DNA from: Chryseobacterium gleum
GTDB lineage: Bacteria; Bacteroidota; Bacteroidia; Flavobacteriales_D; UBA2798
Direction of reading: 5' to 3'
NCBI GenBank assembly: GCA_945865695.1
Contig: CAMBFX010000010.1
Coordinates: 1-39,477, forward strand
Length of the DNA: 39,477 bases
This document shows positions 15,079 through 25,787 of the stretch, in pieces (positions within the stretch are counted from its first letter, which is position 1; every line of letters starts with the position of its first letter). A program made the translations under genes and the position numbers. Under the pieces are notes generated by a model. The model was given only the letters and a program-made list of their open reading frames with translations, was not told the DNA's origin and did no database searches.

Positions 15079-16871
15079 TTCACTATTTTATCGTGGATGA
15101 TTTCCATTTTCTTCAATAAGAAAGTGGCATTTTTATTTCGGGCAATTCCTGATTTTAATTTATAATCAAATATCAATTCATTGCCGGTGATAACAGATTC
15201 AAAACAAGCATTACGTAATTTTCCCGGATATTTTTCTTCCAATTTGCCTAGTTCCAAATCATGAGAGGCAATCAATCCAAAAATATTTTCTTCGAGTAAC
15301 TCTTCAATTAGTTGACGTGACCCATAAAGTTTATCTTCCGAATTAGTTCCGCGTAACATTTCATCCAATAATACCAAGGTCAATTCTCCTTTTTTCAAAT
15401 GTTCACGAATACTTTTCAATCGCAATAATTCAGCATGAAACAACGAAACATTTTCGTGTAAATTATCTGATTGTTTCAATGATGTTTGAATATGCATCGG
15501 GGAAAAATCCATTCGTTTTGCGTTCACGGGTAATCCTGCTTGGGCTAAAACTAAATTTACACCAACAGTTCTTAAAAAAGTACTTTTTCCCGACATGTTT
15601 GAACCGGTAATCAAAATAATTTTTTCGGGATGAGCAATCAAAATATCATTATGAATATTTTTATCAGTAGGAATTAAAGGATGCGCCAATTCTTCTGCAG
15701 AAATTTTTGATTCGGAATTTATTGTAGGAAAATTGAATTCAGGATGATTATAAGCAAATGTTCCTAAAGATTGAAAGGATTCGATTTCAGCAATGGCAGA
15801 AAACCAATTATCGCATTTTTCTTTGTATTTTACTTTCCATTTTTCTAAGCGGATGGCGCAACGCAAATCATATAAAGTATAGCCGTTGAATGTAACGCCC
15901 ACAACAATATTCGCTCTTCTATCAAACCATTCACTGATATTGGCTAATTCTGAAAACGCTTTTTTTGCTTCTGTGATTTCGGATGATTTGGTTTTCAATA
16001 ATTGGGATTTCCATTCTTCCGAAAGGTAACATTCAATCATTCTACTATACGAAGTCATAATTTTTTGCAAACCGTCTACCGATTTCATTCGTTGATTAAC
16101 TTTTTTAAGGAATAAACCCGCAATCATTGTATTTCCAATAAAGGAAAACATCATTGGTTGCCAAATATCCGTTGCATAATACAATATGGTGGTGGAAAGC
16201 ATTAATAATGGAGCTATAATGATTAGGAATTTTACTACTCCAGAATCAATGAATTCATTCTTAAAATTCAGATTTTCATTCAATTTTTTGCTTAAATCAT
16301 TTTTTGAAGGAAGTAATTGAGCGTAGCCTTGCCATTGTAAACGGAAATTAGATTTCTCTTTAATTTCTTTAACGGCTTCTTGTCTTTTTAAAATAATTTC
16401 TTTCTCAGTTGAAGGGTTGATTAAGGATTTAGCCAAATGTTGCTGCCCGGTAACGGTTGCCGCTCGATTAATAAAATGAAAGAGTGAATATGCACCGAAA
16501 ATATCCAAATCATAAGAATAAGAAGCCGCATGATGAAATTTTTCTCCATTATCCCAAAGTTGAGGTTCATAATTTAAAGTAGAAATTTCGTTTTCTACGA
16601 TTTTTATTTTCACTTCACCCAACTCACGTTCGAATTGTTTTTGAAGATGTAGTTTAACTAAAAATAGAAATCCGATAAGCGAAAAAACTGAACCGATAAA
16701 TAGAAAATTAGAAATTGAAAATCCTGTCCAAATGAATGCCACAATTAATAGAAAAACAAAAAGTCGCAACCATCCGATTTTAGCGGCATCTAAGCGTAGT
16801 TTTTTTTGCTCACCGTTGAGACGTTCTAAATTAGAAAAATAATATTTTGACATTTCTTCCTTGGTTTTCAT
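15075..16871 (-). CDS. Membrane-anchored MutS-like ATPase
   Basis: A 598-residue protein with a MutS ATPase domain but no mismatch-recognition (Phe-X-Glu) domain. Walker A is GSNMSGKST (residues 423-431), Walker B LVLLDEMLRGTNSED (about 493-507) and the switch histidine ASHDLEL. MutS core/lever helices precede it (from about 130: LFHFINRAATVTGQQHLAKS). Two hydrophobic pairs, about residues 33-72 and 212-255, predict membrane insertion, unlike repair MutS. Its partner or substrate is unknown, and a mismatch-repair role is unlikely. It heads the glycosyltransferase operon with a 4-bp overlap. The start may be Met1 or Met7. A minus-strand TAACTTCG close before the ATG is a weak promoter candidate. 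Family of the ATPase domain firm; function open. Confidence 0.85.
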   Translation of the reverse strand: MKTKEEMSKYYFSNLERLNGEQKKLRLDAAKIGWLRLFVFLLIVAFIWTGFSISNFLFIGSVFSLIGFLFLVKLHLQKQFERELGEVKIKIVENEISTLNYEPQLWDNGEKFHHAASYSYDLDIFGAYSLFHFINRAATVTGQQHLAKSLINPSTEKEIILKRQEAVKEIKEKSNFRLQWQGYAQLLPSKNDLSKKLNENLNFKNEFIDSGVVKFLIIIAPLLMLSTTILYYATDIWQPMMFSFIGNTMIAGLFLKKVNQRMKSVDGLQKIMTSYSRMIECYLSEEWKSQLLKTKSSEITEAKKAFSELANISEWFDRRANIVVGVTFNGYTLYDLRCAIRLEKWKVKYKEKCDNWFSAIAEIESFQSLGTFAYNHPEFNFPTINSESKISAEELAHPLIPTDKNIHNDILIAHPEKIILITGSNMSGKSTFLRTVGVNLVLAQAGLPVNAKRMDFSPMHIQTSLKQSDNLHENVSLFHAELLRLKSIREHLKKGELTLVLLDEMLRGTNSEDKLYGSRQLIEELLEENIFGLIASHDLELGKLEEKYPGKLRNACFESVITGNELIFDYKLKSGIARNKNATFLLKKMEIIHDKIVN

Positions 16872-17020
16872 TTGGTGCGAAGTTAATAATCCTATTTAGA
16901 TTCTAACATTCTCTTTCTTTAAACAATGCTGATTTTCAATCTTAAAAATATATAAACAATTCCTGCTTTTTTGTTTATAACTAAAAGCACTATTTTCTAT
17001 AAATTTCCTCAATGAAAAAT

Positions 17021-17028
17021 TACCTTTG
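17021..17028 (+). promoter_or_regulatory. -7 box of purL, which decides its start codon
   Basis: TACCTTTG matches TAnnTTTG exactly, 24 bp before the ATG at 17053. An in-frame TTG at 17026 lies inside this box and would be upstream of or at the transcription start, so ATG 17053 is the better start. No convincing -33 TTG is at the usual distance. Confidence 0.6.
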
Positions 17029-17052
17029 CCGAACGTTAAAAACACAACCAAA

Positions 17053-19317
17053 ATGGCAATGATACCAGTAGGCGAACCCGCCACTCTCGAACAAGCACAA
17101 CAACTCGGGCTTTTACCCGAAGAATTTGATAAAATAAAAGAAGTTTTGGGTCGTACACCCAATTTCACCGAAATATCTGTTTACTCAGTGATGTGGAGTG
17201 AACATTGTTCTTATAAAAATTCCATTACTTGGCTAAAAACTTTACCCAAAGACGGTCCTCAAATGTTGGCTAAAGCAGGTGAAGAAAATGCCGGTTTGGT
17301 AGATATAGGCAATGGATTGGCTTGTGCATTTAAAATAGAATCTCATAATCATCCTTCCGCAATAGAGCCCTATCAAGGTGCTGCAACAGGTGTTGGAGGA
17401 ATTAATCGCGATATTTTTACCATGGGCGCTCGTCCTGTGGCGCAGTTGAATTCACTTCGTTTTGGAAATTTAGACGAAGCACGTACGAAATGGTTGGTGA
17501 AAGGTGTTTCAAAAGGAATTGGAGATTATGGAAATGCTTTCGGTATTCCAATAGTTGGCGGTGAAGTTTATTTTGACGAAAGTTATAATACGAATCCATT
17601 GGTAAATGCATTTTCTGCAGGCATCATGAAAGTGGGTGAAATGATTTCTGCTACTGCTGAAGGAGTAGGAAATCCTGTTTTCATCGTGGGATCTTCTACT
17701 GGAAAAGATGGAATTCATGGGGCTGCATTTGCCTCTAAAGATATTACGGAAGAATCAGCCAAAGATTTACCTTCTGTACAAGTGGGCGATCCGTTTATGG
17801 AAAAATTATTATTGGAAGCCACGATGGAACTTTCTAAAACGAAATGTATCGTTGGAATGCAAGATATGGGTGCAGCAGGAATTGCTTGTTCTACTTCTGA
17901 AATGTCGGCCAAAGGTAAATCAGGAATGAAAGTTTGGTTGGATAAGGCACCGGCACGTCAAGAAGGAATGAAACCATTCGAATTTCTTTTATCCGAATCA
18001 CAAGAGAGAATGTTGATTGTGGTAAAAAAAGGAATGGAAAAAGAAGTTTTCGAAATTTTTGATAAATGGGATTTAAATTGTGCTGAAATCGGTGTCGTAA
18101 CAGATACCGGAATGTTGGAATATTATTTCAATGATGAATTGGTGGGATATATTCCTGCCGAATCATTGGTTTTGGGAGGAGGAGCACCGGTTTATAAAAG
18201 AGAATTCAAAGAACCTGCTTATTTTGCAGAAAGTAAAAAATTCGATATTAAATCTATACCAGATTTAGAAGTAAAAAAATTAGTTCCCATTGCACATAAA
18301 TTATTAGCAAAGCCCAATATTGCTAGTAAAAAATGGATTTATAACCAATACGATTCGATGGTAGGTACCATTAATATTGGAACCAATCATCCATCAGATG
18401 CAGGAGTGGTAAATTTAAAAGGAACGGATGCAGCTTTAGTCATGACAGTAGATTGTAATGCGCGTTATGTTTATGCAGATCCAGAAAAAGGAACGGCCAT
18501 TGCCGTTTCGGAAGCGGCAAGAAATATTGTTTGCACGGGAGGAGAACCATCTGCGATTACGAATTGTTTGAATTTTGGAAATCCATATCATCCCGAAGTA
18601 TATTGGCAATTTGTGGGGGCGATCAAAGGAATGAGTGCTGCTTGTTTGAAATTTAAAACTCCGGTTACAGGCGGAAATGTGAGTTTTTATAACCAAGCTT
18701 CTACAGTAGGAAAAACAGGGGGAAATGTTTCTAATGCCGTTTTTCCAACACCAACTATTGGAATGATTGGAGTAGTGAAGGATAAGAAAAATTTAATGTC
18801 ATTAGATTTCAAACAAAAAGGAGATTTGATTTATCTCATTGGAGAATCGAAGGATGATATCAATTCTTCAGAGTATTTATATAACATTTTGAATGTAAAG
18901 TTATCTCCATCACCTTATTTTGATTTGGATAAGGAATATGCCATGCAGAATTGCATAAAAGAATTGAATTACGGTAAACATATTAATGCAGCACATGATT
19001 GCAGTGATGGTGGAGTTTGGGTTACGTTGGTAGAAATGGGAATGCCACGTGGTTTAGGATTTCATATCGAAACCGATTCAGATACTCGTCCAGATGCATT
19101 TTTATTCGGAGAAGCACAAAGTCGTGTAATTATCACCGTTTCTGAAGAGCAGGAAGAAGATTTTATTGAATATATGGCAACGCAAGAGGTCCCATTCACT
19201 TTATTAGGCCATGTAACCAAAGGAAAAATTGTGATTGATGAAGAACCATTCGGCTTTATCAATGAGATGAAAGAGATTTACGATAATGCTATTGGTAAAA
19301 AGATGGCGATGAATTAG
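17053..19317 (+). CDS. purL: Phosphoribosylformylglycinamidine synthase, small PurL type
   Basis: Converts FGAR to FGAM in purine synthesis, using ATP and ammonia delivered by PurQ with PurS; neither partner is in this window. At 754 residues it is the small, subunit-type PurL rather than the fused enzyme of about 1300 residues. Conserved blocks are SEHCSYKNS (about 47-55), ESHNHPSAIEPYQGAATGVG (substrate and ATP binding), GMQDMGAAGIACSTSEMSAK, GEPSAITNCLNFGNPYHPEV and AHDCSDGG near the C-terminus. Start chosen as ATG 17053 (MAMIPVGEPA) because a TACCTTTG box covers the alternative TTG at 17026. A strong terminator follows. Transcribed alone, divergently from the MutS-like gene operon. Confidence 0.96.
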   Translation: MAMIPVGEPATLEQAQQLGLLPEEFDKIKEVLGRTPNFTEISVYSVMWSEHCSYKNSITWLKTLPKDGPQMLAKAGEENAGLVDIGNGLACAFKIESHNHPSAIEPYQGAATGVGGINRDIFTMGARPVAQLNSLRFGNLDEARTKWLVKGVSKGIGDYGNAFGIPIVGGEVYFDESYNTNPLVNAFSAGIMKVGEMISATAEGVGNPVFIVGSSTGKDGIHGAAFASKDITEESAKDLPSVQVGDPFMEKLLLEATMELSKTKCIVGMQDMGAAGIACSTSEMSAKGKSGMKVWLDKAPARQEGMKPFEFLLSESQERMLIVVKKGMEKEVFEIFDKWDLNCAEIGVVTDTGMLEYYFNDELVGYIPAESLVLGGGAPVYKREFKEPAYFAESKKFDIKSIPDLEVKKLVPIAHKLLAKPNIASKKWIYNQYDSMVGTINIGTNHPSDAGVVNLKGTDAALVMTVDCNARYVYADPEKGTAIAVSEAARNIVCTGGEPSAITNCLNFGNPYHPEVYWQFVGAIKGMSAACLKFKTPVTGGNVSFYNQASTVGKTGGNVSNAVFPTPTIGMIGVVKDKKNLMSLDFKQKGDLIYLIGESKDDINSSEYLYNILNVKLSPSPYFDLDKEYAMQNCIKELNYGKHINAAHDCSDGGVWVTLVEMGMPRGLGFHIETDSDTRPDAFLFGEAQSRVIITVSEEQEEDFIEYMATQEVPFTLLGHVTKGKIVIDEEPFGFINEMKEIYDNAIGKKMAMN

Positions 19318-19342
19318 GATTACTCGGATGAGAATATTTAAG

Positions 19343-19367
19343 AGCCATCGAAAACGATGGCTTTTTT
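19343..19367 (+). terminator. Intrinsic terminator of purL
   Basis: Perfect stem AGCCATCG/CGATGGCT around an AAAA loop, followed directly by a T run, 26 bp after the purL stop. Confidence 0.9.
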
Positions 19368-19370
19368 GTG

Positions 19371-19588
19371 CCACAGATTTTCACAGATTTTCACTGATTT
19401 CACAGATAAGAATTTGGATGTTTTAATGAAATAATAAGAAATTTGTTTATTTATGGATTCACATTTATTTTAGAATTGTTTAATCGGATTAATTTACACT
19501 GATTTTTTTTGATAGTGGATTTTTTTGATCTGTGTTTTTCCTTTTTACGAAGTAAAAAAATCTGTGAAATCTGTGCAATCTGTGGCTA
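19371..19588. repeat. Inverted repeat of CACAGATT words
   Basis: Left part 19371-19407 has CACAGATTTT, CACAGATTTT, CACTGATTT and CACAGAT in tandem (about 9-10 bp period). The right part (19559-19587) is the inverted copy, ATCTGTGAAATCTGTGCAAT then CTGTGG, with another GATCTGTG near 19527. It resembles a dispersed intergenic repeat. Confidence 0.7.
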
Positions 19589-19756
19589 GTGTTCTTTCTT
19601 TTCAAAATAATCTAATGCATATTCATCCTCCAATTTCCCATCCTAAAAATTTCACCATTTTCAACCCAATTTCCAACACTCATCGAATGTTAATTGGTTG
19701 TTGAAAACTATCTCATTCCACCCCATAATAAATCCCTCATTTTCCCTCTGAAATAT

Positions 19757-19764
19757 TATCTTTG
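19757..19764 (+). promoter_or_regulatory. -7 box of gyrB
   Basis: TATCTTTG matches TAnnTTTG, 37 bp before the gyrB ATG. A -33 TTG at 19-21 bp is not seen. Confidence 0.55.
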
Positions 19765-19783
19765 TTAGCCTTTAAAAAAATAA

Positions 19784-21760
<1,977 letters not shown>

Positions 21761-21801
21761 TTTTAATTAAATGCATTGATAAATAACAATTAATTATTTT
21801 T

Positions 21802-21825
21802 AAAAACCACCGAAAGGTGGTTTTT
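21802..21825 (+). terminator. Intrinsic terminator of gyrB
   Basis: Perfect 10-bp stem AAAAACCACC/GGTGGTTTTT with a GAAA tetraloop, about 40 bp after the gyrB stop. The A/T tracts make it usable on both strands. Confidence 0.9.
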
Positions 21826-21847
21826 AATTTGAATAAAAAAGTTTAAA

Positions 21848-22123
21848 ATGAAATATTCTATTTTCTATCTTTTATTTTTTAGCGGTGTAATATTATCATC
21901 CTGCAGTAAGCATTGTGACTCTTCTACTGCAGAAGGAGCTGCTAATTGTACCTGTAAATTAATGAAAGAATTTGATAATGCGAAAGGAGATAATGATAAA
22001 ACAGAAGAGGTTTCGGCCAAATATGATGAGTTCATTCGTGAGTTTGAAAAAAATATATCCGAAGGGCTTTATACCGAAGAAGAAGTAAATGAAATTATTA
22101 ATAAATCAGAAAATTGCAAATAA
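21848..22123 (+). CDS. Small cysteine-containing lipoprotein, function unknown
   Basis: A 91-residue predicted lipoprotein with lipobox ILSSC (Cys19). The mature part is acidic and helical, with further cysteines at 23, 34, 36 and 90. CTCKLMKEFDNAKGDNDKTE then suggests a small helical hairpin possibly held by disulfides. I recognise no family. It lies between the gyrB terminator and its own hairpin terminator, so it is a single-gene unit. Codon and base use match its neighbours. Likely sits on the periplasmic or outer-membrane side; nothing shows its task. Confidence 0.75.
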   Translation: MKYSIFYLLFFSGVILSSCSKHCDSSTAEGAANCTCKLMKEFDNAKGDNDKTEEVSAKYDEFIREFEKNISEGLYTEEEVNEIINKSENCK

Positions 22124-22142
22124 TTTTTGATTTTATTTTTCA

Positions 22143-22175
22143 AAAAAATCCCTCGAATTTTAGAGGTGTTTTTTA
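22143..22175 (+). terminator. Probable terminator between two lipoprotein genes
   Basis: An A-rich arm plus CCTC (22151-22154) pairs with GAGG (22163-22166) and the following T run, with one mismatch inside the stem. It sits between a plus gene ending at 22123 and a minus gene ending at 22192, so it may serve both. Confidence 0.5.
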
Positions 22176-22191
22176 TGAATTAATATTTATT

Positions 22192-22716
22192 TTAAAGGAT
22201 ATTAAATACATCTAAAATATTCGGCAAAGCAAATCGTCCAGACCCAGAACTTGGCGAAGCTGTAAAAGTTATTTCTTTCTCTTCTGATTTCTTCTTAGCT
22301 GAAATTGATTTCTCTTCTAGTTTTTTGATTTCAACATCTCCAACTTTATACGCACCGTTATTTAATTTTTCAATCGCGATTACCATTTGCTGGTCATTTA
22401 TTACATGGTTATCATACTTTATCATGGCATGATTTATATTATTTTGAGCATTGAAATTTAATTCTATTTCAGTCACTCCGACCATGGCCGAAAGTAATTT
22501 TTTGATTGAACTAACACATTTCACCTCATTAACAATTCCACTAATACTAATATAAGCTAAGCTATTTGCATTGATTTCAGAATTTGTCGATGATTTTTTT
22601 TGAGAAGTTTCCTCCTTTTTATCATCACCTTTTTTGTCTTCTACTTTTTTTTCTTCACCACAAGAATAAAGAAGTAACGTTGTAAGTAGAATCAAACTTA
22701 AATTTGGCTTGAACAT
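22192..22716 (-). CDS. Lipoprotein with a degenerate heavy-metal-associated (HMA-like) domain
   Basis: A 174-residue predicted lipoprotein (lipobox LLYSC, Cys19). After the lipobox comes a Lys/Glu/Asp-rich linker (20-50), then a ferredoxin-like domain (about 52-125) with ISGIVNEVKCVSSIKKLLSA and VGVTEIELNF, matching HMA-like domains of Bacteroidota lipoproteins. There the usual pattern is G-M-x-C-x-x-x-C. Here the first cysteine is Asn63 and only Cys67 remains, so tight soft-metal binding is doubtful. The C-terminal tail is charged, then ends in a small-residue segment (SPSSGSGRFALPNILDVFNI). No metal transporter or sensor is adjacent. Convergent with the small lipoprotein gene. HMA-like fold likely, function unknown. 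Confidence 0.72.
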   Translation of the reverse strand: MFKPNLSLILLTTLLLYSCGEEKKVEDKKGDDKKEETSQKKSSTNSEINANSLAYISISGIVNEVKCVSSIKKLLSAMVGVTEIELNFNAQNNINHAMIKYDNHVINDQQMVIAIEKLNNGAYKVGDVEIKKLEEKSISAKKKSEEKEITFTASPSSGSGRFALPNILDVFNIL

Positions 22717-22804
22717 AGTGATGAATTTTATGTAGCAAATTTAATTCTTGCAACTGGCTTTTCCTAAAAAGCAATTGTTTAACTTCGCCACTTTCTGTTA
22801 AAAA

Positions 22805-23713
22805 ATGCAAAACCAAAAGGCAAGTCTTCAAGCTTATTTACTCCTTATTTTCCTTTCTGTTGTATGGGGAAGTTCCTTTTTGTTAATGAAAAAAGGAATG
22901 GTGGCCGAAGATGGATCTAACATTTTTAGTCCTTATCAAGTGGCTGCATTAAGAATGGGAATTGCGGGTTTAGCGCTTTTGCCTTTTATGTTAATTCACC
23001 GAAAAGAAATTAATAAAACGAATTTAATTCCAGCTGTTTTAGTGGGTTTATGCGGAAATGGAATTCCTGCTTTTTTATTTACCTATGCCGAAACTGGAAT
23101 CAATACTTCATTGGCTGGAATGTTAAATGCAACTACGCCTGTTTTTACAGTCTTAATTGCCGTGGTTATTTTTAAAAATAAGTTTTTAGCATTAAATTAT
23201 CTAGGTGTTTTTTTAGGATTTATTGGAGCATTAATGCTGGTTTATTTTGGTGGAGGATCTGCAGGAATGGGGCAAAGTCAAATATTTTCGGCATCTTTAG
23301 TTTTGATTGCATGCTTCTTATATGGTACGAGTGTAAATATTATGCGTAACTATCTCTTTTCAGTAAAACCAATTGCTGTAACGGCATTCTCGCTGTTATC
23401 CGTTGGAATTCCCTGTTTGATTTTTCTTTTGACCACAGATTATTTTACGGTTCTTGCTCAACATCCCGGAGCCTGGAAAGCGATGGGTTTTATTACCATT
23501 CTTTCACTCATCGGAACAGCCTTGTCGGTAGTCATTTTTTATTACCTAATTCGGATGACTTCGGCAGTATTTGCATCCTCGGTAACTTACTTGATTCCGG
23601 TCACTGCCATGTTTTTAGGGGTAATCGAATACGGTGAAGTTATTAATATTGAACAGTTTGCAGCTATTGGAGTGATATTTTGTGGGGTTTGGCTAATTAA
23701 TAAAAAGGGTTAA
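22805..23713 (+). CDS. EamA/DMT-superfamily inner-membrane transporter
   Basis: A 302-residue polytopic protein with the ten-helix, two-repeat layout of drug/metabolite transporters (EamA domains about 10-147 and 160-300). Typical family pieces are LLIFLSVVWGSSFLLMKKG at the start, LAGMLNATTPVFTVLIAVVI (end of repeat 1) and VFASSVTYLIPVTAMFLGVI (end of repeat 2). It should export or exchange a small metabolite or amino acid; the substrate is not predictable from sequence. Upstream is a near-match TAACTTCG box (22780-22787). It is followed by the rplU-rpmA operon with its own promoter, so it appears to be a single gene. Confidence 0.9.
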   Translation: MQNQKASLQAYLLLIFLSVVWGSSFLLMKKGMVAEDGSNIFSPYQVAALRMGIAGLALLPFMLIHRKEINKTNLIPAVLVGLCGNGIPAFLFTYAETGINTSLAGMLNATTPVFTVLIAVVIFKNKFLALNYLGVFLGFIGALMLVYFGGGSAGMGQSQIFSASLVLIACFLYGTSVNIMRNYLFSVKPIAVTAFSLLSVGIPCLIFLLTTDYFTVLAQHPGAWKAMGFITILSLIGTALSVVIFYYLIRMTSAVFASSVTYLIPVTAMFLGVIEYGEVINIEQFAAIGVIFCGVWLINKKG

Positions 23714-23721
23714 AATTTTAC

Positions 23722-23751
23722 TTGTATTTTACCCAAAAAGCCTTACATTTG
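23722..23751 (+). promoter_or_regulatory. Bacteroidota-type promoter of rplU-rpmA
   Basis: TTG (23722-23724), a 19-bp spacer and TACATTTG (23744-23751) match the consensus exactly. The leader to the rplU ATG at 23791 is about 35 nt. This is among the best promoters in the window. Confidence 0.85.
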
Positions 23752-23790
23752 CAACCCCCAAAAGGGATAATTAACTAAAAACACAGCAAA

Positions 23791-24102
23791 ATGTACGCAA
23801 TTGTGGACATAGCAGGGCAGCAGTTTAAAGTGCAAAAAGACCAGCGAGTTTACGTTCATCGTTTAGAAGGCGAAGAAGGCTCTTCAGTAGAGTTCGGACA
23901 AGTTCTTTTAATAGACAACGAAGGTAAAATCAATGTTGGCGCCCCAGCTATTAGTGGTGCATCAGTTAAGGCTACGATCCTTAAGCACCTTAAAGGCGAT
24001 AAAGTTATCGTCTTTAAAAAGAAAAGAAGAAAAGGTTATAAGGTGAAGCGCGGACACCGACAGTTCTTGACGCAGGTTCAGATCGATTCGATCAAAGGCT
24101 AA
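23791..24102 (+). CDS. rplU: 50S ribosomal protein L21
   Basis: The 103-residue large-subunit protein L21, of the family's usual length, which binds 23S rRNA. It starts with the signature MYAIVDIAGQQFKVQKDQRV and ends with the basic tail RRKGYKVKRGHRQFLTQVQI. First gene of the conserved rplU-rpmA pair, 28 bp before rpmA, driven by the strong promoter at 23722-23751. Confidence 0.98.
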   Translation: MYAIVDIAGQQFKVQKDQRVYVHRLEGEEGSSVEFGQVLLIDNEGKINVGAPAISGASVKATILKHLKGDKVIVFKKKRRKGYKVKRGHRQFLTQVQIDSIKG

Positions 24103-24130
24103 TCCCCGAACCAATTAAAAACTAATTATC

Positions 24131-24391
24131 ATGGCACATAAAAAAGGTGTAGGTAGTTCCAAAAACGGTCGTGAGTCACACTCAAAAAGACTAGGTGTTA
24201 AAATCTTCGGTGGCCAAGCAGCTATCGCTGGAAATATTATTGTTCGTCAGCGTGGTACTTTACATAATCCAGGTAAAAATGTAGGTCTTGGAAGAGATCA
24301 TACCTTGTTTGCTTTGGTTGATGGTACTGTGAAATTCGAAAAGAAAATGAATCATAAATCGTTCGTTTCTATCGTTCCTACTGAAGCATAA
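24131..24391 (+). CDS. rpmA: 50S ribosomal protein L27
   Basis: The 86-residue protein L27, whose N-terminal tail reaches towards the peptidyl-transferase centre. [20 protein letters not shown] and [20 protein letters not shown] are diagnostic. The N-terminus begins directly with MAHKKG, so there is no Firmicute-style cleaved extension. Cotranscribed with rplU and ended by the hairpin at 24412-24445. Confidence 0.98.
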   Translation: MAHKKGVGSSKNGRESHSKRLGVKIFGGQAAIAGNIIVRQRGTLHNPGKNVGLGRDHTLFALVDGTVKFEKKMNHKSFVSIVPTEA

Positions 24392-24411
24392 CAAAAATTC
24401 AATCTATAAAT

Positions 24412-24445
24412 AAACCCTGCTTCGAAAGAGGTGGGGTTTGTTGTT
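24412..24445 (+). terminator. Intrinsic terminator of rplU-rpmA
   Basis: Stem AAACCCTGCTTC/GAGGTGGGGTTT with a GAAA loop, using several G-T pairs, followed by TGTTGTTTT, about 20 bp after the rpmA stop. Confidence 0.75.
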
Positions 24446-24515
24446 TTATATCATTCCATAAATAATATTCTCAAATGAATAATTTGGGTTAATTTTATCC
24501 CAGTAAAAATACAAC

Positions 24516-25787
24516 ATGCTCGAATTACAAAACATCCGCGAAAAAAAGGAAGAAGTATTAAAACGTCTTCAAAAACGCAACCAAGATTTTGCTCCCACCA
24601 TTGAAAAAATTCTGGAATTAGATGCTCAACGCAGAAAAACACAGAATGAAATGGATGCACAGCTGGCAGAGATGAATAAAATCTCGAAAGAAGTGGGTGC
24701 TTTAATGCAACAAAAGAAAATGGAAGAAGCAAATGCTGCCAAAGAAAAAACAGGCGCATTAAAATTATCTGCTCAAGAATTAAAAGAGAAATTAGCTGAA
24801 TTAGAAAAAGAGCAAAATCAGTTGTTATACACTATTCCTAATACACCAAATGAAATTGTTCCTAACGGAAAAACACCAGAAGAAAATTTAGAAGTATTTA
24901 AACAAGGAGAGATTCCTGCATTAAGTGAAAATGCAAAACCTCATTGGGAATTAACTACTCAATATGATTTAATAGATTTTGAATTAGGAGTGAAAATTAC
25001 AGGTGCTGGATTCCCTGTTTATAAAGGAAAAGGAGCTAAATTACAAAGAGCATTGATTAATTTTTTCTTAGATGAAGCAGATAAAGCAGGTTATAAAGAA
25101 ATAATGCCACCATTGATGGTAAATGCTGATTCAGGTTTTGGAACGGGACAATTACCGGATAAAGAAGGTCAGATGTATCATTCCACCATCGATGATTTAT
25201 ATTTGATTCCAACAGCAGAAGTTCCGTTGACGAATATTTATCGTGATGTGATTGTTTCAGAAAAAGAATTTCCAATTAAAATTACCGGTTATACTCCTTG
25301 TTTTAGACGAGAAGCGGGAAGTTATGGAAAAGATGTGCGAGGATTGAATCGTTTGCACCAATTTGATAAGGTAGAAATAGTTCAAATCGAACATCCCGAC
25401 CGATCTTATCAAACATTAGATACCATGGTGGAACATGTAAAAAATCTATTGATAAAATTAGAATTGCCTTTCCGAATTTTGCGTTTATGTGGTGGCGACA
25501 TGGGATTCACTTCTGCATTGACTTATGATTTTGAAGTTTATTCGGCGGCACAAAAACGATGGTTAGAGGTTAGTTCAACTTCTAATTTCGAAACATTTCA
25601 AGCCAACCGATTAAAACTGCGCTTTAAGGATGAAACCGGAAAAACAAGATTTGCTCATACACTAAATGGCAGTGCTTTGGCGTTACCTAGAATAGTAGCT
25701 TCTTTATTAGAAAATAACCAAACCAATGAAGGAATTAGAATTCCTAAAGCATTGGTTCCTTATACTGGATTCGAATGGATAAAATAG
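24516..25787 (+). CDS. serS: Serine--tRNA ligase
   Basis: The 423-residue class II enzyme that charges tRNA-Ser. The N-terminal domain (about 1-105) is the long antiparallel coiled coil that grips the tRNA arm (Lys/Glu-rich, for example LQKRNQDFAPTIEKILELDA). The catalytic domain has motif 2 FRREAGSYGKDVRGLNRLHQ (from about 262) and motif 3 NGSALALPRIVASLLENNQT (from about 383). TAEVPLTN and the serine-site residues are in place. The stop lies inside the next gene: the lipoprotein ATG at 25775 precedes the serS stop by 13 bp, so these genes are probably translated together. Confidence 0.97.
   Translation: MLELQNIREKKEEVLKRLQKRNQDFAPTIEKILELDAQRRKTQNEMDAQLAEMNKISKEVGALMQQKKMEEANAAKEKTGALKLSAQELKEKLAELEKEQNQLLYTIPNTPNEIVPNGKTPEENLEVFKQGEIPALSENAKPHWELTTQYDLIDFELGVKITGAGFPVYKGKGAKLQRALINFFLDEADKAGYKEIMPPLMVNADSGFGTGQLPDKEGQMYHSTIDDLYLIPTAEVPLTNIYRDVIVSEKEFPIKITGYTPCFRREAGSYGKDVRGLNRLHQFDKVEIVQIEHPDRSYQTLDTMVEHVKNLLIKLELPFRILRLCGGDMGFTSALTYDFEVYSAAQKRWLEVSSTSNFETFQANRLKLRFKDETGKTRFAHTLNGSALALPRIVASLLENNQTNEGIRIPKALVPYTGFEWIK

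Noticed and set aside
17026-17052. TTG at 17026 as start of PurL, adding nine residues
   Set aside because: The TTG is inside the TACCTTTG promoter box, so it would be at or before the transcription start; ATG 17053 gives the normal N-terminus.
17053-19317. PurL as a fused full-length FGAM synthase
   Set aside because: At 754 residues it lacks the C-terminal glutaminase domain (no GICNGCQ-like nucleophile), so it is the small-subunit form.
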